Positions 18,305 to 28,979 of a stretch of 64,000 bases of DNA are shown here, piece by piece. The stretch covers positions 1,054,001 to 1,118,000 of the forward strand of contig NC_022247.1 in assembly GCF_000463015.1 (NCBI RefSeq). Reading direction: 5' to 3'. This DNA comes from Variovorax paradoxus B4 (GTDB lineage Bacteria > Pseudomonadota > Gammaproteobacteria > Burkholderiales > Burkholderiaceae_C). Each line of letters begins with the position of its first letter. The stretch's first letter is position 1. The notes below the pieces were generated by a model. The model did not search any database, was not told the origin of the DNA, and saw only the letters and a program-made list of their open reading frames with translations. The translations under genes were made by a program, and so were the position numbers.

Positions 18305-19599
18305 GCACCACAGCCGCCGGCGCCACGCCCAACGCAAAGACCAGCCGTTTCGGCGGCTGGTTCAGGCGCGCGCGCAGCGGCATCGATTCGCTGCCGGTGC
18401 ACCTGCCGGTGCGGCTGGGCGGCGCCGGCGTCACGCAGACCAAGGCCGCGCCGATGCGCGTGCTGGGCTTCGACCAGGCGCTGGTCTGGGTCACCGTCGC
18501 GCTGCTCACCTGGGGCCTGGTGATGGTGTATTCGGCCTCCATCGCGCTGCCGGACAACCCGCGCTTCGCCCGCGCGGGCTACAGCGCGTCGTTCTTCCTC
18601 ACGCGACACGCGGCCTCGGTGGTGTTCGCGTTCGTCGCGGCGCTCCTGGCCTTCCAGATTCCCATGAAGACCTGGGAGCGCGCCGCGCCCTGGCTCTTCG
18701 TGGCCTCGCTGCTGCTGCTGGTGGCGGTGCTCATTCCGCACATCGGCATCAACGTCAATGGCGCGCGGCGCTGGCTGCCGCTGGGCTTCATGCGCTTCCA
18801 GCCGTCCGAGCTCGCCAAGCTGGCGATGGTGCTCTATGCCGCCAGCTACATGGTGCGCAAGATGGAGATCAAGGAGCGCTTCTTCCGCGCCGTGCTGCCG
18901 ATGGGCGTCGCGGTGGTGGTGGTCGGCATGCTGGTGATGGCCGAGCCCGATATGGGCGCATTCATGGTGATTGCCGTGATTGCCATGGGCATCCTGTTCC
19001 TGGGCGGCGTGAACGCGCGCATGTTCTTCGTGATCGCGGCGCTGGTGGTGGTGGCCTTCGGCACCATCGTCGCCACAAGTTCGTGGCGCCGCGAGCGCAT
19101 CTTTGCGTACCTCGATCCGTGGAGCGAGGAGCATGCGCTGGGCAAGGGCTACCAGCTGTCGCATTCGCTGATCGCCATCGGCCGCGGCGAGATCTTCGGC
19201 GTTGGCCTGGGCGGCAGCGTCGAGAAGCTGCACTGGCTGCCCGAGGCACACACCGACTTCCTGCTCGCGGTGATCGGCGAGGAGTTCGGCCTGGTCGGCG
19301 TGCTGCTGATCATCGGCATGTTCCTTTGGCTGACGCGCCGCATCATGCACATCGGCCGTCAGGCCATTGCGCTCGACCGCGTGTTCTCGGGCCTCGTGGC
19401 GCAGGGCGTGGGCGTGTGGATCGGCTTCCAGGCCTTCATCAACATGGGCGTGAACCTCGGCGCGCTGCCGACCAAGGGCCTGACCTTGCCGCTGATGAGC
19501 TTCGGCGGCTCGGCCATCCTGATGAACCTGGTGGCGCTGGCGGTGGTGCTTCGCATTGATTACGAGAATCGTGTGCTGATGCGCGGAGGCCGTATATGA
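18301..19599 (+). CDS. ftsW: Septal peptidoglycan polymerase FtsW
   Basis: This SEDS-family glycosyltransferase has 432 residues and about ten membrane segments. An N-terminal cytoplasmic extension of about 60 residues precedes the first helix ([22 protein letters not shown]). SEDS hallmarks are [20 protein letters not shown] and the C-terminal [10 protein letters not shown]. It polymerises lipid II at the septum with FtsI. A GTG start at 18301 overlaps murD by 4 bases; the murG start overlaps its stop. Confidence 0.95.
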   Translation: MSTTAAGATPNAKTSRFGGWFRRARSGIDSLPVHLPVRLGGAGVTQTKAAPMRVLGFDQALVWVTVALLTWGLVMVYSASIALPDNPRFARAGYSASFFLTRHAASVVFAFVAALLAFQIPMKTWERAAPWLFVASLLLLVAVLIPHIGINVNGARRWLPLGFMRFQPSELAKLAMVLYAASYMVRKMEIKERFFRAVLPMGVAVVVVGMLVMAEPDMGAFMVIAVIAMGILFLGGVNARMFFVIAALVVVAFGTIVATSSWRRERIFAYLDPWSEEHALGKGYQLSHSLIAIGRGEIFGVGLGGSVEKLHWLPEAHTDFLLAVIGEEFGLVGVLLIIGMFLWLTRRIMHIGRQAIALDRVFSGLVAQGVGVWIGFQAFINMGVNLGALPTKGLTLPLMSFGGSAILMNLVALAVVLRIDYENRVLMRGGRI

Positions 19600-20660
19600 C
19601 CGGGCGCACCGCACTCGTCATGGCCGGCGGCACCGGTGGCCACATCTTCCCGGGGCTCGCGGTGGCAGAGGCGCTGCGCGAGCGCGGCTGGCGCGTGCAC
19701 TGGCTGGGCGCGCCCGGCAGCATGGAAGAAAAGCTCGTGCCGCCGCGCGGCTTTGCCTTCGAGCCGGTCCAGTTCGGCGGCGTGCGCGGCAAGGGGCCGC
19801 TCACGCTGTTCCTGCTGCCGCTGCGGCTCCTGCGCGCGTTCTGGCAGAGCATCGGCGTGGTGCGCCGCGTCAAGCCCGACGTCGTCGTCGGCCTGGGCGG
19901 CTACATCACCTTTCCGGGCGGAATGATGAGCGTGCTGCTCAACAAGCCGCTGGTGCTGCATGAGCAGAACTCGGTGGCCGGCCTTGCCAACAAGGTGCTG
20001 GCGGGTGTGGCCGATCGCGTGTTCACGGCGTTCCCCAATGTGCTGAAGAAGGCGCAGTGGGTGGGCAATCCGCTGCGCGCGGCGTTCACCTCGCAACCCG
20101 AGCCGGCCGTGCGCTTCGCGGGCCGCAGCGGACCGCTGCGACTGCTGGTGGTTGGCGGCAGCCTGGGAGCCAAGGCACTCAACGCCGTGGTGCCACAGGC
20201 GCTGGCCCGCATCGAGCCGGCCACGCGCCCGCAGGTGCTGCACCAGAGCGGCGCCAGGCAGATCGACGAGCTGCGCGCCAACTATGCGGCAGCCGGCGTC
20301 GAAGGCGAGCTCACGCCCTTCATCGAAGACACTGCGCAGGCCTATGCCGACGCCGACATCATCGTCGCGCGCGCCGGGGCCAGCACCGTCACAGAAATCG
20401 CGGCCGTCGGCGCAGCAGCGCTGTTCGTGCCTTTTCCCTCGGCGGTCGACGACCACCAGACCACCAACGCGCGCTTCCTCGTCGATGCGGGCGGCGGCTG
20501 GCTGGTGCAGCAGGCCGACCTCACTCCTGAATTGCTGGCTGATTTGCTACAGAAAACCGGGCGCACTGCGCTGATCGACAAGGCCGCCAAGGCCAAAACC
20601 ATGCAGAAGACCGAAGCCGTAGAGGCCGTCGTCCGCGCCTGCGAGGAGCTTGCCAGATGA
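19596..20660 (+). CDS. murG: Undecaprenyl-PP-MurNAc-pentapeptide GlcNAc transferase MurG
   Basis: This 354-residue GT28 glycosyltransferase makes lipid II from lipid I and UDP-GlcNAc on the inner membrane face. The G-rich loop [15 protein letters not shown] is at the N-terminus; [21 protein letters not shown] and the UDP-GlcNAc-binding region with [12 protein letters not shown] and [14 protein letters not shown] follow. It overlaps ftsW and murC by 4 bases each. Confidence 0.97.
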   Translation: MTGRTALVMAGGTGGHIFPGLAVAEALRERGWRVHWLGAPGSMEEKLVPPRGFAFEPVQFGGVRGKGPLTLFLLPLRLLRAFWQSIGVVRRVKPDVVVGLGGYITFPGGMMSVLLNKPLVLHEQNSVAGLANKVLAGVADRVFTAFPNVLKKAQWVGNPLRAAFTSQPEPAVRFAGRSGPLRLLVVGGSLGAKALNAVVPQALARIEPATRPQVLHQSGARQIDELRANYAAAGVEGELTPFIEDTAQAYADADIIVARAGASTVTEIAAVGAAALFVPFPSAVDDHQTTNARFLVDAGGGWLVQQADLTPELLADLLQKTGRTALIDKAAKAKTMQKTEAVEAVVRACEELAR

Positions 20661-22111
20661 AGCACGCGATTCGTCACATCCATTTCGTGGGCATCGGCGG
20701 CTCGGGCATGAGCGGCATCGCCGAGGTGCTGTTCAACCTGGGCTACCGCATCACCGGTTCCGACCTGGCCGACAGCGCCACCTTGCGCCGGCTCGCGGGC
20801 CTGGGCATCGGTACCTTCGTGGGCCACGCCGCCGCGCACATCGACGGCGCGGATGCGGTCGTCACCTCCACGGCGGTGCAGTCGGACAACCCCGAGGTTC
20901 TGGCCGCGCGCGAGAAGCGCATTCCGGTGGTGCCGCGCGCGCTGATGCTGGCCGAACTGATGCGCCTCAAGCAGGGCATCGCGATCGCGGGCACGCACGG
21001 CAAGACCACCACCACCAGCCTGGTGGCGAGCGTGCTCGATGCGGCCGGGCTCGATCCGACCTTCGTGATCGGCGGGCGTCTCAACAGCGCCGGCGCCAAT
21101 GCGCAGCTCGGCAGCGGCGACTACATCGTGGTGGAAGCCGACGAGTCGGACGCCTCGTTCCTGAATCTGCTGCCCATCATGGCGGTGGTCACGAACATCG
21201 ACGCCGACCACATGGAAACCTACGGGCACGACTTCGCAAAGCTCAAGAAGGCCTTTGTCGACTTCCTGCACCGCATGCCGTTCTATGGCGTGGCCATCCT
21301 GTGCACCGACGATCCGGCGGTGCGCGACATCGTGGCCGAAGTCACCTGCCCGGTGACGAGCTACGGCTTCGGCGAGGACGCCCAGGTGCGCGCGATCGAC
21401 GTGCGCGCGGTGGGCGGCCAGATGCATTTCACGGCGCAGCGGCGCAACGGCGTCACGCTGCCCGACCTGCCCATCGTGCTGAACCTGCCGGGCGAGCACA
21501 ACGTGCGCAATGCGCTCTCGGTGATCGCGGTGGCGGTGGAACTCGGCATTCCCGACGAAGCGGTGCAGCGCGGCCTGGCCGGCTTCAAGGGCGTGGGCCG
21601 CCGCTTCCAGAGCTATGGCGACGTGGCCGTGCAGGGGCAGCAGGCGGGCAGCTTCACCGTGATCGACGACTACGGACATCACCCGGTCGAGATGGCCGCA
21701 ACCATTGCCGCCGCGCGCGGCGCGTTCCCGGGACGCCGGCTGGTGCTGGCCTTCCAGCCGCACCGCTACACCCGCACGCGCGACTGCTTCGAGGATTTCG
21801 TCAAGGTCATCGGCAACGCCGATGCGGTGCTGCTGGGCGAGGTGTATGCCGCGGGTGAGCCGCCCATCGTGGCGGCCGACGGCCGCACGCTGGCGCGCGC
21901 CCTCCGCGTGGCGGGCAAGGTGGAGCCGGTGTTCGTCGACGACATCGGCGCGATGCCGCAGGCCATCCTGGACAACGCGCGCGCCGGCGACGTGGTGCTT
22001 TGCATGGGCGCAGGCTCCATTGGCGCCGTGCCGGGCAAGGTGGTTGAAATTGCAGCCGCGGCATCGCTGCCGCCAACAACGCGCACCAAGCGCAAGGGGG
22101 AGGCATCGTGA
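20657..22111 (+). CDS. murC: UDP-MurNAc:L-alanine ligase MurC
   Basis: This 484-residue Mur ligase adds the first stem-peptide residue. The N-terminal Rossmann motif is [14 protein letters not shown], the ATP loop is GTHGKTTTT (about residues 114-122), and [11 protein letters not shown] and DDYGHHPVE are typical of MurC. It is the same fold as Mpl encoded at 46.4-47.8 kb but lacks the Mpl-specific features. It overlaps murG and ddlB by 4 bases each. Confidence 0.96.
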   Translation: MKHAIRHIHFVGIGGSGMSGIAEVLFNLGYRITGSDLADSATLRRLAGLGIGTFVGHAAAHIDGADAVVTSTAVQSDNPEVLAAREKRIPVVPRALMLAELMRLKQGIAIAGTHGKTTTTSLVASVLDAAGLDPTFVIGGRLNSAGANAQLGSGDYIVVEADESDASFLNLLPIMAVVTNIDADHMETYGHDFAKLKKAFVDFLHRMPFYGVAILCTDDPAVRDIVAEVTCPVTSYGFGEDAQVRAIDVRAVGGQMHFTAQRRNGVTLPDLPIVLNLPGEHNVRNALSVIAVAVELGIPDEAVQRGLAGFKGVGRRFQSYGDVAVQGQQAGSFTVIDDYGHHPVEMAATIAAARGAFPGRRLVLAFQPHRYTRTRDCFEDFVKVIGNADAVLLGEVYAAGEPPIVAADGRTLARALRVAGKVEPVFVDDIGAMPQAILDNARAGDVVLCMGAGSIGAVPGKVVEIAAAASLPPTTRTKRKGEAS

Positions 22112-23079
22112 GCCTTCAGGATCCAAAGCAATTCGGCAAGGTTGCCGTGCTGTTCGGCGGAAGCTCCGCCGAGCGCGAAATCTCGCTGCTGTCCGGCAAC
22201 GGCGTGCTCGAGGCGCTGCGCTCGCGCGGCGTCGATGCGCATGCCTTCGATCCCGCCGAGCGCGACCTGGTCGAGTTGCGGCGCGAGGGGTTCGCGCGCT
22301 GCTTCATCGCGCTGCACGGCCGGCATGGCGAGGACGGCACGGTGCAGGGCGCGCTCGAACTGCTCGGCATTCCCTACACCGGCTCGGGCGTGATGGCTTC
22401 GAGCGTGGCCATGGACAAGGTCATGACCAAGCGCATCTGGCAGGCCGATGGACTGCCGACGCCCAAGTACGTGCGCCTGGCTTTCGACCAGCAAAGCCGC
22501 GAGCAGATCCGCGCCGTGCCCGACGTGCTCGGCTTGCCGCTGATCGTGAAGCCGCCGCGCGAGGGCTCGTCGATCGGCGTGACCAAGGTCGAGGGCTATT
22601 CGCAGATGCAGGACGCGGTGGCGCTTTCGGCGAAGTACGACGCCGACGTGCTGTGCGAGGAATTCATCGAAGGCGAGGAAGTGACCTGCGCCGTGCTCGG
22701 CAGCGGCCTCGACGCGCATGCGCTGCCGGTGGTGCGCATTGCCGCACCCGAAGGCGCCTACGACTACCAGAACAAGTACTTCACCGACGACGTGAAGTAC
22801 CACTGCCCGAGCGGCCTGCCCGAAGCCGAGGAGCACGAGATCCAGCGCATCACGCTGGCCGCGTACCACACGCTCGGCTGCCGCGGCTGGGGCCGCGCCG
22901 ACGTGATGATCCGCGCGAGCGACCGCAAGCCTTTCCTGCTCGAGATGAACACTTCGCCCGGCATGACCAGCCATTCGCTGGTGCCCATGTCGGCGCGCGC
23001 GGCGGGCATTGCCTACGAAGACCTGTGCCTGCGCGTGCTGGCCTCGGCTTCGCTGGATGCCGCGGGGGGAGCGCAATAG
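22108..23079 (+). CDS. ddlB: D-alanine:D-alanine ligase DdlB
   Basis: This 323-residue ATP-grasp enzyme makes the D-Ala-D-Ala dipeptide used by MurF. Motifs include [17 protein letters not shown] at the N-terminus, [28 protein letters not shown] and the C-terminal metal-binding [21 protein letters not shown] start at 22108 overlaps murC by 4 bases. Length and motifs are normal. Confidence 0.96.
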   Translation: MSLQDPKQFGKVAVLFGGSSAEREISLLSGNGVLEALRSRGVDAHAFDPAERDLVELRREGFARCFIALHGRHGEDGTVQGALELLGIPYTGSGVMASSVAMDKVMTKRIWQADGLPTPKYVRLAFDQQSREQIRAVPDVLGLPLIVKPPREGSSIGVTKVEGYSQMQDAVALSAKYDADVLCEEFIEGEEVTCAVLGSGLDAHALPVVRIAAPEGAYDYQNKYFTDDVKYHCPSGLPEAEEHEIQRITLAAYHTLGCRGWGRADVMIRASDRKPFLLEMNTSPGMTSHSLVPMSARAAGIAYEDLCLRVLASASLDAAGGAQ

Positions 23080-23081
23080 CC

Positions 23082-23870
23082 ATGGCCGACAGCATTCCCG
23101 TGCCCTTCGACGTCAAGCTCATGAACATCGTCTCGAACCTTGCGTTCGTGGTGGTGGCGCTCATGCTGCTGGCGGCGGGCGCATGGTGGGTGCTGCGCCA
23201 GCCGTTCTTTCCCATCGGCGGCATCAAGGTCGATGGCGACGTGACGCACAACAACGCCGTGACGCTGCGCGCCAACGTCGCGCCGCAGCTCGCGGGCAAC
23301 TTCTTCACCGTCGACCTGGCGCGCGCGAGAACCGCCTTCGAGTCGGTGCCCTGGGTGCGCAAGGCGGTGGTGCGGCGCGAGTTCCCGAACAAGCTGCGCG
23401 TGACGCTGACCGAGCAGGTGCCGGTGGCCAACTGGGGCGACGAGGCCGCCTCGAAGCTGATCAACGGCTTCGGCGAGGTGTTCGAAGCCAACGTGGCCGA
23501 GGTGGACGACCGGCTGCCGCGGCTCGACGGTCCCATCGAGCAGGCCGGGCAGGTGCTCGGCATGTACCGCGTGATTGCACCGCTGTTCCAGCCCTATGAC
23601 TTCAGCGTGGAAGAACTCACGCTGTCGAGCCGGGGCAGCTGGAAGGTGGTGCTGGACACCGGCGCCGAGATCGAGCTGGGCCGCGGCCAGGCCGAGGAAG
23701 TGACGGCCCGCACGCAGCGTTTCCTGAAGACCGTGACCCAGGTCGCGGGCCAGTACCGCCGCACCGCGGCGGACGTCGAGGGGGCCGACCTGCGGCACAA
23801 CGACGCCTATGCGCTGCGTCTTCGCGGCGTCACCACGGTCGTTGCCGACCCCAAGACCAAGAAGAAATAG
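23082..23870 (+). CDS. ftsQ: Cell division protein FtsQ
   Basis: This 262-residue bitopic division protein has a short cytoplasmic N-terminus, one membrane helix (about residues 16-36), a POTRA domain beginning FFPIGGIKVDGDVTHNN, and the FtsQ beta domain with VPWVRKAVVRREFPNKLRVTLTEQVPVA. It links FtsL/FtsB to the early divisome. The ATG at 23082 is two bases after ddlB. The C-terminus ends in a basic tail (PKTKKK). Confidence 0.93.
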   Translation: MADSIPVPFDVKLMNIVSNLAFVVVALMLLAAGAWWVLRQPFFPIGGIKVDGDVTHNNAVTLRANVAPQLAGNFFTVDLARARTAFESVPWVRKAVVRREFPNKLRVTLTEQVPVANWGDEAASKLINGFGEVFEANVAEVDDRLPRLDGPIEQAGQVLGMYRVIAPLFQPYDFSVEELTLSSRGSWKVVLDTGAEIELGRGQAEEVTARTQRFLKTVTQVAGQYRRTAADVEGADLRHNDAYALRLRGVTTVVADPKTKKK

Positions 23871-23893
23871 ATAGCGAATACCGAGGACATTCA

Positions 23894-25123
23894 ATGCCCA
23901 AAGAATACAAAGACCTGGTTGTCGGACTCGACATCGGAACCGCCAAGGTGATGGTGGTCGTCGCCGAGGTGCTGCCTGGCGGCGAACTCAAGCTGGCGGG
24001 ACTCGGCATTGCGCCGAGCAATGGCCTCAAGCGCGGCGTGGTGGTCAACATCGACGCCACGGTGCAGAGCATCCAGCAGGCCTTGAAGGAGGCCGAGCTG
24101 ATGGCCGACTGCAAGATCAGCCGCGTCTACACCGGCATCACCGGCAGCCACATCCGCGGCATCAATTCGAGCGGCATGGTGGCAGTGAAGGACAAGGAAG
24201 TCACGCCCGCCGACGTGGCCCGCGTGGTGGAAACCGCGCGCGCCATCAACATCTCGAGCGACCAGCGCCTCCTGCTGGTGGAGCCGCAGGAGTTCGTGAT
24301 CGACGGCCAGGACGTGAAGGAGCCGATCGGCATGAGCGGCATGCGGCTGGAGGCCAAGGTGCACATCGTGACCGGCGCGCAGAGCGCGGCCGAGAACATC
24401 ATCAAGTGCGTGCGCCGCTGCGGCCTCGAGGTCGACCAGCTGATGCTGAACCCGCTGGCCTCGAGCCAGGCGGTGTTGACAGAGGACGAGCGCGAGCTCG
24501 GCGTGGTGCTGGTGGACATTGGCGCGGGCACCACCGACGTGGCCATCTTCACCAACGGCGCGATCCGCCACACCGCCGTGATCCCGATCGCCGGCGACCT
24601 GATCACCAGCGACATCGCGATGGCGCTGCGCACGCCCACCAAGGACGCGGAAGACATCAAGGTCGAGAACGGGTACGCCAAGCAGCTCCTGGCCGACCCC
24701 GACACTCAGGTTGAAGTGCCGGGCCTGGGCGACCGCGGGCCGCGCATGCTGAGCAAGCAGGCGCTGGCCGGCGTGATCGAGCCGCGCATCGAGGAAATCT
24801 TCTCGCTGGTGCAGCAGGTGGTGCGCGAGTCGGGCTACGAAGAGGTGCTGTCCTCGGGTGTGGTGCTCACGGGCGGCAGCGCGGTGATGCCGGGCATGGT
24901 CGAACTCGGCGAAGACATTTTCCTGAAGCCGGTGCGGCGAGGCATTCCGAAGTATTCGAGCGCGCTCTCCGACATGGTGGCGCAGCCGCGCGCCGCCACC
25001 GTGATGGGCCTGCTCGAGGAAGCCCGCTTCGCACGCATGCGCGGCTTCAAGGTCGCGCAGAAGAACGGATCCGTAAAGACTGCGTTCGGACGTTTCAAGG
25101 ACTTCATCGTGGGGAACTTCTGA
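23894..25123 (+). CDS. ftsA: Cell division protein FtsA
   Basis: This 409-residue actin-like ATPase tethers FtsZ to the membrane. The N-terminal phosphate loop GLDIGTAKVMVVVAEV, the second phosphate loop VDIGAGTTDVAIF and the adenosine motif GGSAVMPGM are visible. The C-terminus FGRFKDFIVGNF looks like the amphipathic membrane-targeting helix. A GAGGAC ribosome site lies just before the ATG. A 169-base gap separates it from ftsZ. Confidence 0.96.
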   Translation: MPKEYKDLVVGLDIGTAKVMVVVAEVLPGGELKLAGLGIAPSNGLKRGVVVNIDATVQSIQQALKEAELMADCKISRVYTGITGSHIRGINSSGMVAVKDKEVTPADVARVVETARAINISSDQRLLLVEPQEFVIDGQDVKEPIGMSGMRLEAKVHIVTGAQSAAENIIKCVRRCGLEVDQLMLNPLASSQAVLTEDERELGVVLVDIGAGTTDVAIFTNGAIRHTAVIPIAGDLITSDIAMALRTPTKDAEDIKVENGYAKQLLADPDTQVEVPGLGDRGPRMLSKQALAGVIEPRIEEIFSLVQQVVRESGYEEVLSSGVVLTGGSAVMPGMVELGEDIFLKPVRRGIPKYSSALSDMVAQPRAATVMGLLEEARFARMRGFKVAQKNGSVKTAFGRFKDFIVGNF

Positions 25124-25292
25124 CCATGAACCACTCCCCACTCTGGCTCGCACGCGGCGGTCCGCCCTTGCATTTCAACGAGCGATGGCGGCGCACAGGT
25201 CCACCGCCGCGACGACAGCTTCGTTGAACTCGTCAAGACACCAGAAAAATTCATAGATACACAACGGCAACTGCAAATTCAAGGAGTTAGAA

Positions 25293-26513
25293 ATGACCAT
25301 CGAAATGATCGAAGTCGAAGAATTCAACCAAGGCACTCAGATCAAGGTGATCGGAGTCGGCGGCGGCGGCGGCAATGCCGTGGCGCACATGATGGAGCGT
25401 GGCGTGCAGGGCGTGCAGTTCGTCTGCGCCAACACCGACGCGCAGGCACTGCAGCGCAGCAACGCGCACAAGATCATCCAGCTGGGCACCAGCGGACTGG
25501 GCGCGGGCAGCAAGCCCGACAAGGGCCGTGATGCAGCCGAAGCCGCGGTGGACGACATCCGCGCCGCCATCGACGGCGCGCACATGCTCTTCATCACGGC
25601 CGGCATGGGCGGCGGCACCGGCACCGGCGCGGCACCCGTGATCGCGCGCGTGGCCAAGGAAATGGGCATCCTCACGGTGGGCGTGGTGACCAAGCCCTTC
25701 GACTGGGAGGGCGGTCGCCGCATGACCAACGCCGACGCCGGCCTGGCCGAGCTCGAGGCGAACGTCGACTCGCTGATCGTGGTGCTCAACGAGAAGCTGC
25801 TCGACGTGCTGGGCGAGGACATCACCCAGGACGAAGCCTTCGCGCATGCCAACGACGTGCTCAAGAACGCGGTGGGCGGCATCTCGGAAATCATCAACGA
25901 GTACGGCGGCGTGAACGTCGACTTCGAAGACGTGCGCACCGTGATGGGCGAGCCCGGCAAGGCCATGATGGGCACGGCCGCCGCTGCTGGCCCGGACCGC
26001 GCGCGCATCGCCGCCGAGCAGGCCGTGGCCTGCCCGCTGCTCGAAGGCATCGACCTCTCGGGCGCCAAGGGCGTGCTGGTGCTGGTGACCGCATCGAAGG
26101 GTTCGCTGAAGCTGAACGAGTCGAAGCTCGCGATGAACACCATCCGCGCCTACGCCTCGCCCGATGCGCACGTGATCTACGGTGCGGCCTACGACGAAAG
26201 CCTGGGCGACCAGATGCGCGTGACGGTGGTCGCCACCGGCCTCTCGCGCGCTGATGCGCGCCGCCAGGCACCGACGCTCGAAGTGATCCGCACCGGCACC
26301 GACAACATCCCGTTCAACGTGCCCACGCTCGGCGCCGGCCATGCGGGCCACGCCGGCCACGGCGGTGGCAACCAGCCGAACTACGACGGCATGGCCGTTC
26401 CCAGCGTGTGGCGCACGAACCGCACCATGGCCGCGGCCAAGGTGGATGCGCTGTCGTCGGGCGGCATGGACGACTTCGAGATTCCGGCATTCCTGCGCCG
26501 TCAAGCCGATTGA
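25293..26513 (+). CDS. ftsZ: Cell division GTPase FtsZ
   Basis: This 406-residue tubulin homologue forms the Z-ring. The GTP tubulin-signature GGGTGTG lies at about residues 107-113. The C-terminal linker has a Gly/His-rich stretch (GHAGHAGHGGG), followed by the conserved peptide DFEIPAFLRRQ that binds FtsA and other partners. AAGGAG lies about 7 bases before the ATG, a strong ribosome site for an abundant protein. The 169 bases upstream probably hold an additional promoter, but I could not identify one with confidence. Confidence 0.97.
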   Translation: MTIEMIEVEEFNQGTQIKVIGVGGGGGNAVAHMMERGVQGVQFVCANTDAQALQRSNAHKIIQLGTSGLGAGSKPDKGRDAAEAAVDDIRAAIDGAHMLFITAGMGGGTGTGAAPVIARVAKEMGILTVGVVTKPFDWEGGRRMTNADAGLAELEANVDSLIVVLNEKLLDVLGEDITQDEAFAHANDVLKNAVGGISEIINEYGGVNVDFEDVRTVMGEPGKAMMGTAAAAGPDRARIAAEQAVACPLLEGIDLSGAKGVLVLVTASKGSLKLNESKLAMNTIRAYASPDAHVIYGAAYDESLGDQMRVTVVATGLSRADARRQAPTLEVIRTGTDNIPFNVPTLGAGHAGHAGHGGGNQPNYDGMAVPSVWRTNRTMAAAKVDALSSGGMDDFEIPAFLRRQAD

Positions 26514-26528
26514 CGGCAAGGCAACCGA

Positions 26529-26624
26529 ACGCAGAGGGCACGAAGGTTCGCAAGGGGTACGGGGAAGACCTGAAAGGGACTTCTGCCGGCTCTAGGCGCT
26601 GCGTTCGCTTCGTGCCCTTTGCGT
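26529..26624. repeat. Long inverted repeat in the ftsZ-lpxC gap (MITE-like)
   Basis: The arms at 26529-26545 and 26608-26624 are 17 bp and match at 16 positions when one is inverted; 62 bases lie between them. There is no T-run and no coding content. The arm sequence (ACGCAGAGGGCACGAAG) looks like dispersed intergenic repeats, but no second copy was found in this window. Confidence 0.6.
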
Positions 26625-26705
26625 CCATCGTCGGTCGCCTGGCATAGAACCCATGTCTATCGCTGCCATAGCGAGGGGAATAGGGCGGCACGGCCGCCAC
26701 GCGCC

Positions 26706-26711
26706 TAAAAT
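26706..26711 (+). promoter_or_regulatory. -10-like hexamer placed for a leaderless lpxC mRNA
   Basis: TAAAAT ends 7 bases before the GTG start of lpxC. With normal spacing, transcription would begin at or within a base of the start codon. No ribosome site and no clear -35 are visible. Confidence 0.45.
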
Positions 26712-26718
26712 CGTCGGC

Positions 26719-27642
26719 GTGCTGCAACAACGAACCCTCAAGTCGATCAGCCGCGCCGTGGGCGTGGGACTCCACAGTGGACAACGCGTGGAGCTGACGC
26801 TGCGCCCCGCTCCGGTGGACACCGGCATCGTGTTCCGGCGCGTCGACCTGCCCGAGCCGGTCGACATCCGCATGACCGCCGAAGCGGTGACCGACACGCG
26901 CCTGGCCTCCACCGTCTCGACCGGCGGCGCGAAGGTGCAGACGGTCGAGCACCTGATGTCGGCCTGCGCGGGCCTGGGCATCGACAACCTCTACATCGAC
27001 ATCACGGCCGACGAAGTGCCGATCCTCGACGGGTCGGCCTCGTCCTTCGTGTTCCTGCTGCAAAGCGCAGGCATCGAGCTGCAGAAGGCGCCGCGCCGCT
27101 TCATCCGCGTGACGCGCAAGGTCGAGGTGCGCGAGGGCGAGGGCGCCAACGAGAAGTGGGCCAGCCTGGAGCCCTATCACGGCTACAAGCTGAGCTTCGA
27201 GATCGACTTCGACCACCGCGTGGTCAATTCCACCGGCCAGCGCGTGGAGTTCGACCTCGGCACCGATTCCTACAGCCGCGACATCGCACGCGCGCGCACC
27301 TTCGGCTTCACCAAGGAAGTGGAATACATGCGCAGCAAGGGCCTGGCGCTCGGCGGCGGTCTCGACAACGCCATCGTGATGGACGACACCAAGGTGCTCA
27401 ATGCCGGGGGCCTGCGCTACGACGACGAGTTCGTGAAGCACAAGATCCTCGACGCCATGGGCGATCTGTACATCATCGGCAAGCCGCTGCTCGCGGCGTA
27501 CACCGCATTCCGTTCGGGCCACGCGCTCAACAACAAGCTGCTGCGCGAACTGCTGGCCCACAGCGATGCCTATGAGGTCGTCACCTTCGAAGACGAAAAG
27601 CGCGCACCGCGCGGTTTCGGCGAAGTGGCGAGGGCCTGGTAG
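26719..27642 (+). CDS. lpxC: UDP-3-O-acyl-N-acetylglucosamine deacetylase LpxC
   Basis: This 307-residue zinc deacetylase catalyses the committed step of lipid A synthesis. Zinc-ligand motifs EHLMSA and [10 protein letters not shown] are present, and VGLHSG is at the N-terminus. GTG 26719 gives the normal family start ([20 protein letters not shown]) and length (E. coli 305); the frame is open upstream to 26653, but that stretch has no family content. It follows ftsZ, as in many proteobacterial dcw clusters. Confidence 0.95.
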   Translation: MLQQRTLKSISRAVGVGLHSGQRVELTLRPAPVDTGIVFRRVDLPEPVDIRMTAEAVTDTRLASTVSTGGAKVQTVEHLMSACAGLGIDNLYIDITADEVPILDGSASSFVFLLQSAGIELQKAPRRFIRVTRKVEVREGEGANEKWASLEPYHGYKLSFEIDFDHRVVNSTGQRVEFDLGTDSYSRDIARARTFGFTKEVEYMRSKGLALGGGLDNAIVMDDTKVLNAGGLRYDDEFVKHKILDAMGDLYIIGKPLLAAYTAFRSGHALNNKLLRELLAHSDAYEVVTFEDEKRAPRGFGEVARAW

Positions 27643-27655
27643 GCCGCGTTCGGCA

Positions 27656-27832
27656 ATGCTTCTTTTCCGCTGGGCCATCCTGCTGCTTCTGCTGGTGGCG
27701 GGCGTGTCGTTCGCGTTCTATGCGGGAACGGGCCAGATCAAGTACCGGCGCTTCGGTTGGATCGTGCTCAAGTGGACGCTGCTTGCGGCCTTCGGCTTCT
27801 TCGCGGTGCTGATCGCCGAACGCGTCGCGTAA
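27656..27832 (+). CDS. Small two-helix membrane protein
   Basis: This 58-residue protein starts at ATG 27656, 13 bases after lpxC. It has two hydrophobic helices: about residues 4-21 (FRWAILLLLLVAGVSFAF) and about 37-54 (LKWTLLAAFGFFAVLIAE), joined by a basic loop (QIKYRRFGW). I do not recognise a function. Its position suggests co-transcription with lpxC. Confidence 0.6.
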   Translation: MLLFRWAILLLLLVAGVSFAFYAGTGQIKYRRFGWIVLKWTLLAAFGFFAVLIAERVA

Positions 27833-27844
27833 TCTGGCTCGCCC

Positions 27845-27877
27845 CCAGAGGCCCGGCAAAGCCGGTTCCTCGGTGTT
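27845..27877. repeat. Dispersed 33-bp intergenic repeat, copy 1
   Basis: These 33 bases are identical to 51058-51090. The repeat includes a CCGGC-AAA-GCCGG hairpin. It lies between the small membrane protein gene and the convergent lysR gene. Confidence 0.85.
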
Positions 27878-27910
27878 TCACGAAAAATACCGTGTGGCCA
27901 GTGATCGATC

Positions 27911-28867
27911 TCAGTCGGCCAGGGTCTGCAACGCCTGCACCTGCTGCGCCAGCAGCGCGCCCTTGCGGTGCGCGGGCACCAGCAGCATGAGCGTGTCGCC
28001 CAATGCCTTCGGCCGCCCCCAGGGCGCATGCAGCCTGCCTTGCGCGAGCAGCGGCGCCACCAGCCGTTCGCGGCCCATGAGCACGCCTTCGCCGTCGAGC
28101 GCCGCCTGCAGCGCAAGGCTGTAGAGCGAGAAGTCCGGGCCGGCCGCCAGTGCATCGGCCTCCGCCGCGGTGGTGCCGGGGCGCACGGCCCGCAGCCAGC
28201 GCGCCCAGTCGTCGTGCCACACGGTGTCGTGCAATCCGCCGCAGCGCGCCAGCACTTCGATCAGGTCGCCGAGCGGGCGCGGACGGCCGCTTGGCAGCGC
28301 CTGCTGGAGGCGCGGGCTGCACACCGGCACGAGCCGGTCGCGTGCGAGCAGCATGCCCTGCGCGCCGACGGCCGTTTCGATGCGATCGCCGGCGCGTGCA
28401 TAGAAGAGGCCGAGGTCGAAAGGTTCGCGGCGGAAGTTCGGCGGCTGCTCGAGCGCCGTCACGGACACCTGCACGCCGGGCAGCGCCGCCTTGAGCCGCG
28501 AAAGCCGCGGCGACAGCCACAGCTGCGCCATCGCCGGCAGGGCCGCGACCTGCAGCGTGCTGCGGCGCGCGGCGGTTTGCGTTTCGTGCCGCAGTGCCTG
28601 CACCGCGAGGCCGAGCTGGTCGACCGCGGCGCTGAGGGCGGGCAGTGCGCGCCGTCCGTGCGCGCTGAGCCGAATGCCCTGGCTGTGCCGCTCGAACAGC
28701 GCGCCACCGGCCCAGGTCTCCAGCGTCTTGATCTGCTGCGCGACGGCGGCCGGCGTGACGAACAGCTCTTCGGCGGCGCGCGAGAAGCTGCCGTGGCGTG
28801 CCGCAGCCTCGAAGGCGCGAACGGCCGTGTGCGGGGGCAGGCGAGGGCGGGGTGGTGCGAGCGGCAT
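27911..28867 (-). CDS. LysR-family transcriptional regulator (GcvA-like)
   Basis: This 318-residue regulator has an N-terminal winged helix-turn-helix (about residues 10-68, TAVRAFEAAARHGSFSRAAEELFVTPAAVAQQIKTLE) and a C-terminal substrate-binding fold. ATG 28867 is chosen because the helix-turn-helix begins about ten residues later; further upstream the frame runs into the divergent gene's leader. It is divergent from the SHMT-like gene with a 112-base gap, the usual arrangement for a LysR regulator and its target. The GcvA resemblance and the glycine/serine-type neighbour suggest control of amino-acid metabolism. The effector is unknown. Confidence 0.85.
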   Translation of the reverse strand: MPLAPPRPRLPPHTAVRAFEAAARHGSFSRAAEELFVTPAAVAQQIKTLETWAGGALFERHSQGIRLSAHGRRALPALSAAVDQLGLAVQALRHETQTAARRSTLQVAALPAMAQLWLSPRLSRLKAALPGVQVSVTALEQPPNFRREPFDLGLFYARAGDRIETAVGAQGMLLARDRLVPVCSPRLQQALPSGRPRPLGDLIEVLARCGGLHDTVWHDDWARWLRAVRPGTTAAEADALAAGPDFSLYSLALQAALDGEGVLMGRERLVAPLLAQGRLHAPWGRPKALGDTLMLLVPAHRKGALLAQQVQALQTLAD

Positions 28868-28979
28868 GCGATGTGGACCCCAAGTTTTCCTAGGGCTCGG
28901 GCCCAGATTATCCGTGTTGCCCGCAGTGATGGTGCAGGCGACCATCCAGCCACCCACCACTTCCAGAGAGATCCGCCGC

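Noticed and set aside
25126..25227. A 33-codon frame between ftsA and ftsZ (ATG 25126)
   Set aside because: The peptide is Pro/Arg-rich with no family character or conserved context that I can recognise; the gap more likely holds ftsZ regulation.
25200..25292. A sigma-70 promoter for ftsZ (TTGAAC at about 25222)
   Set aside because: The best -10 candidate (TAGATA) lies 24 bases away, too far; no convincing pair was found.
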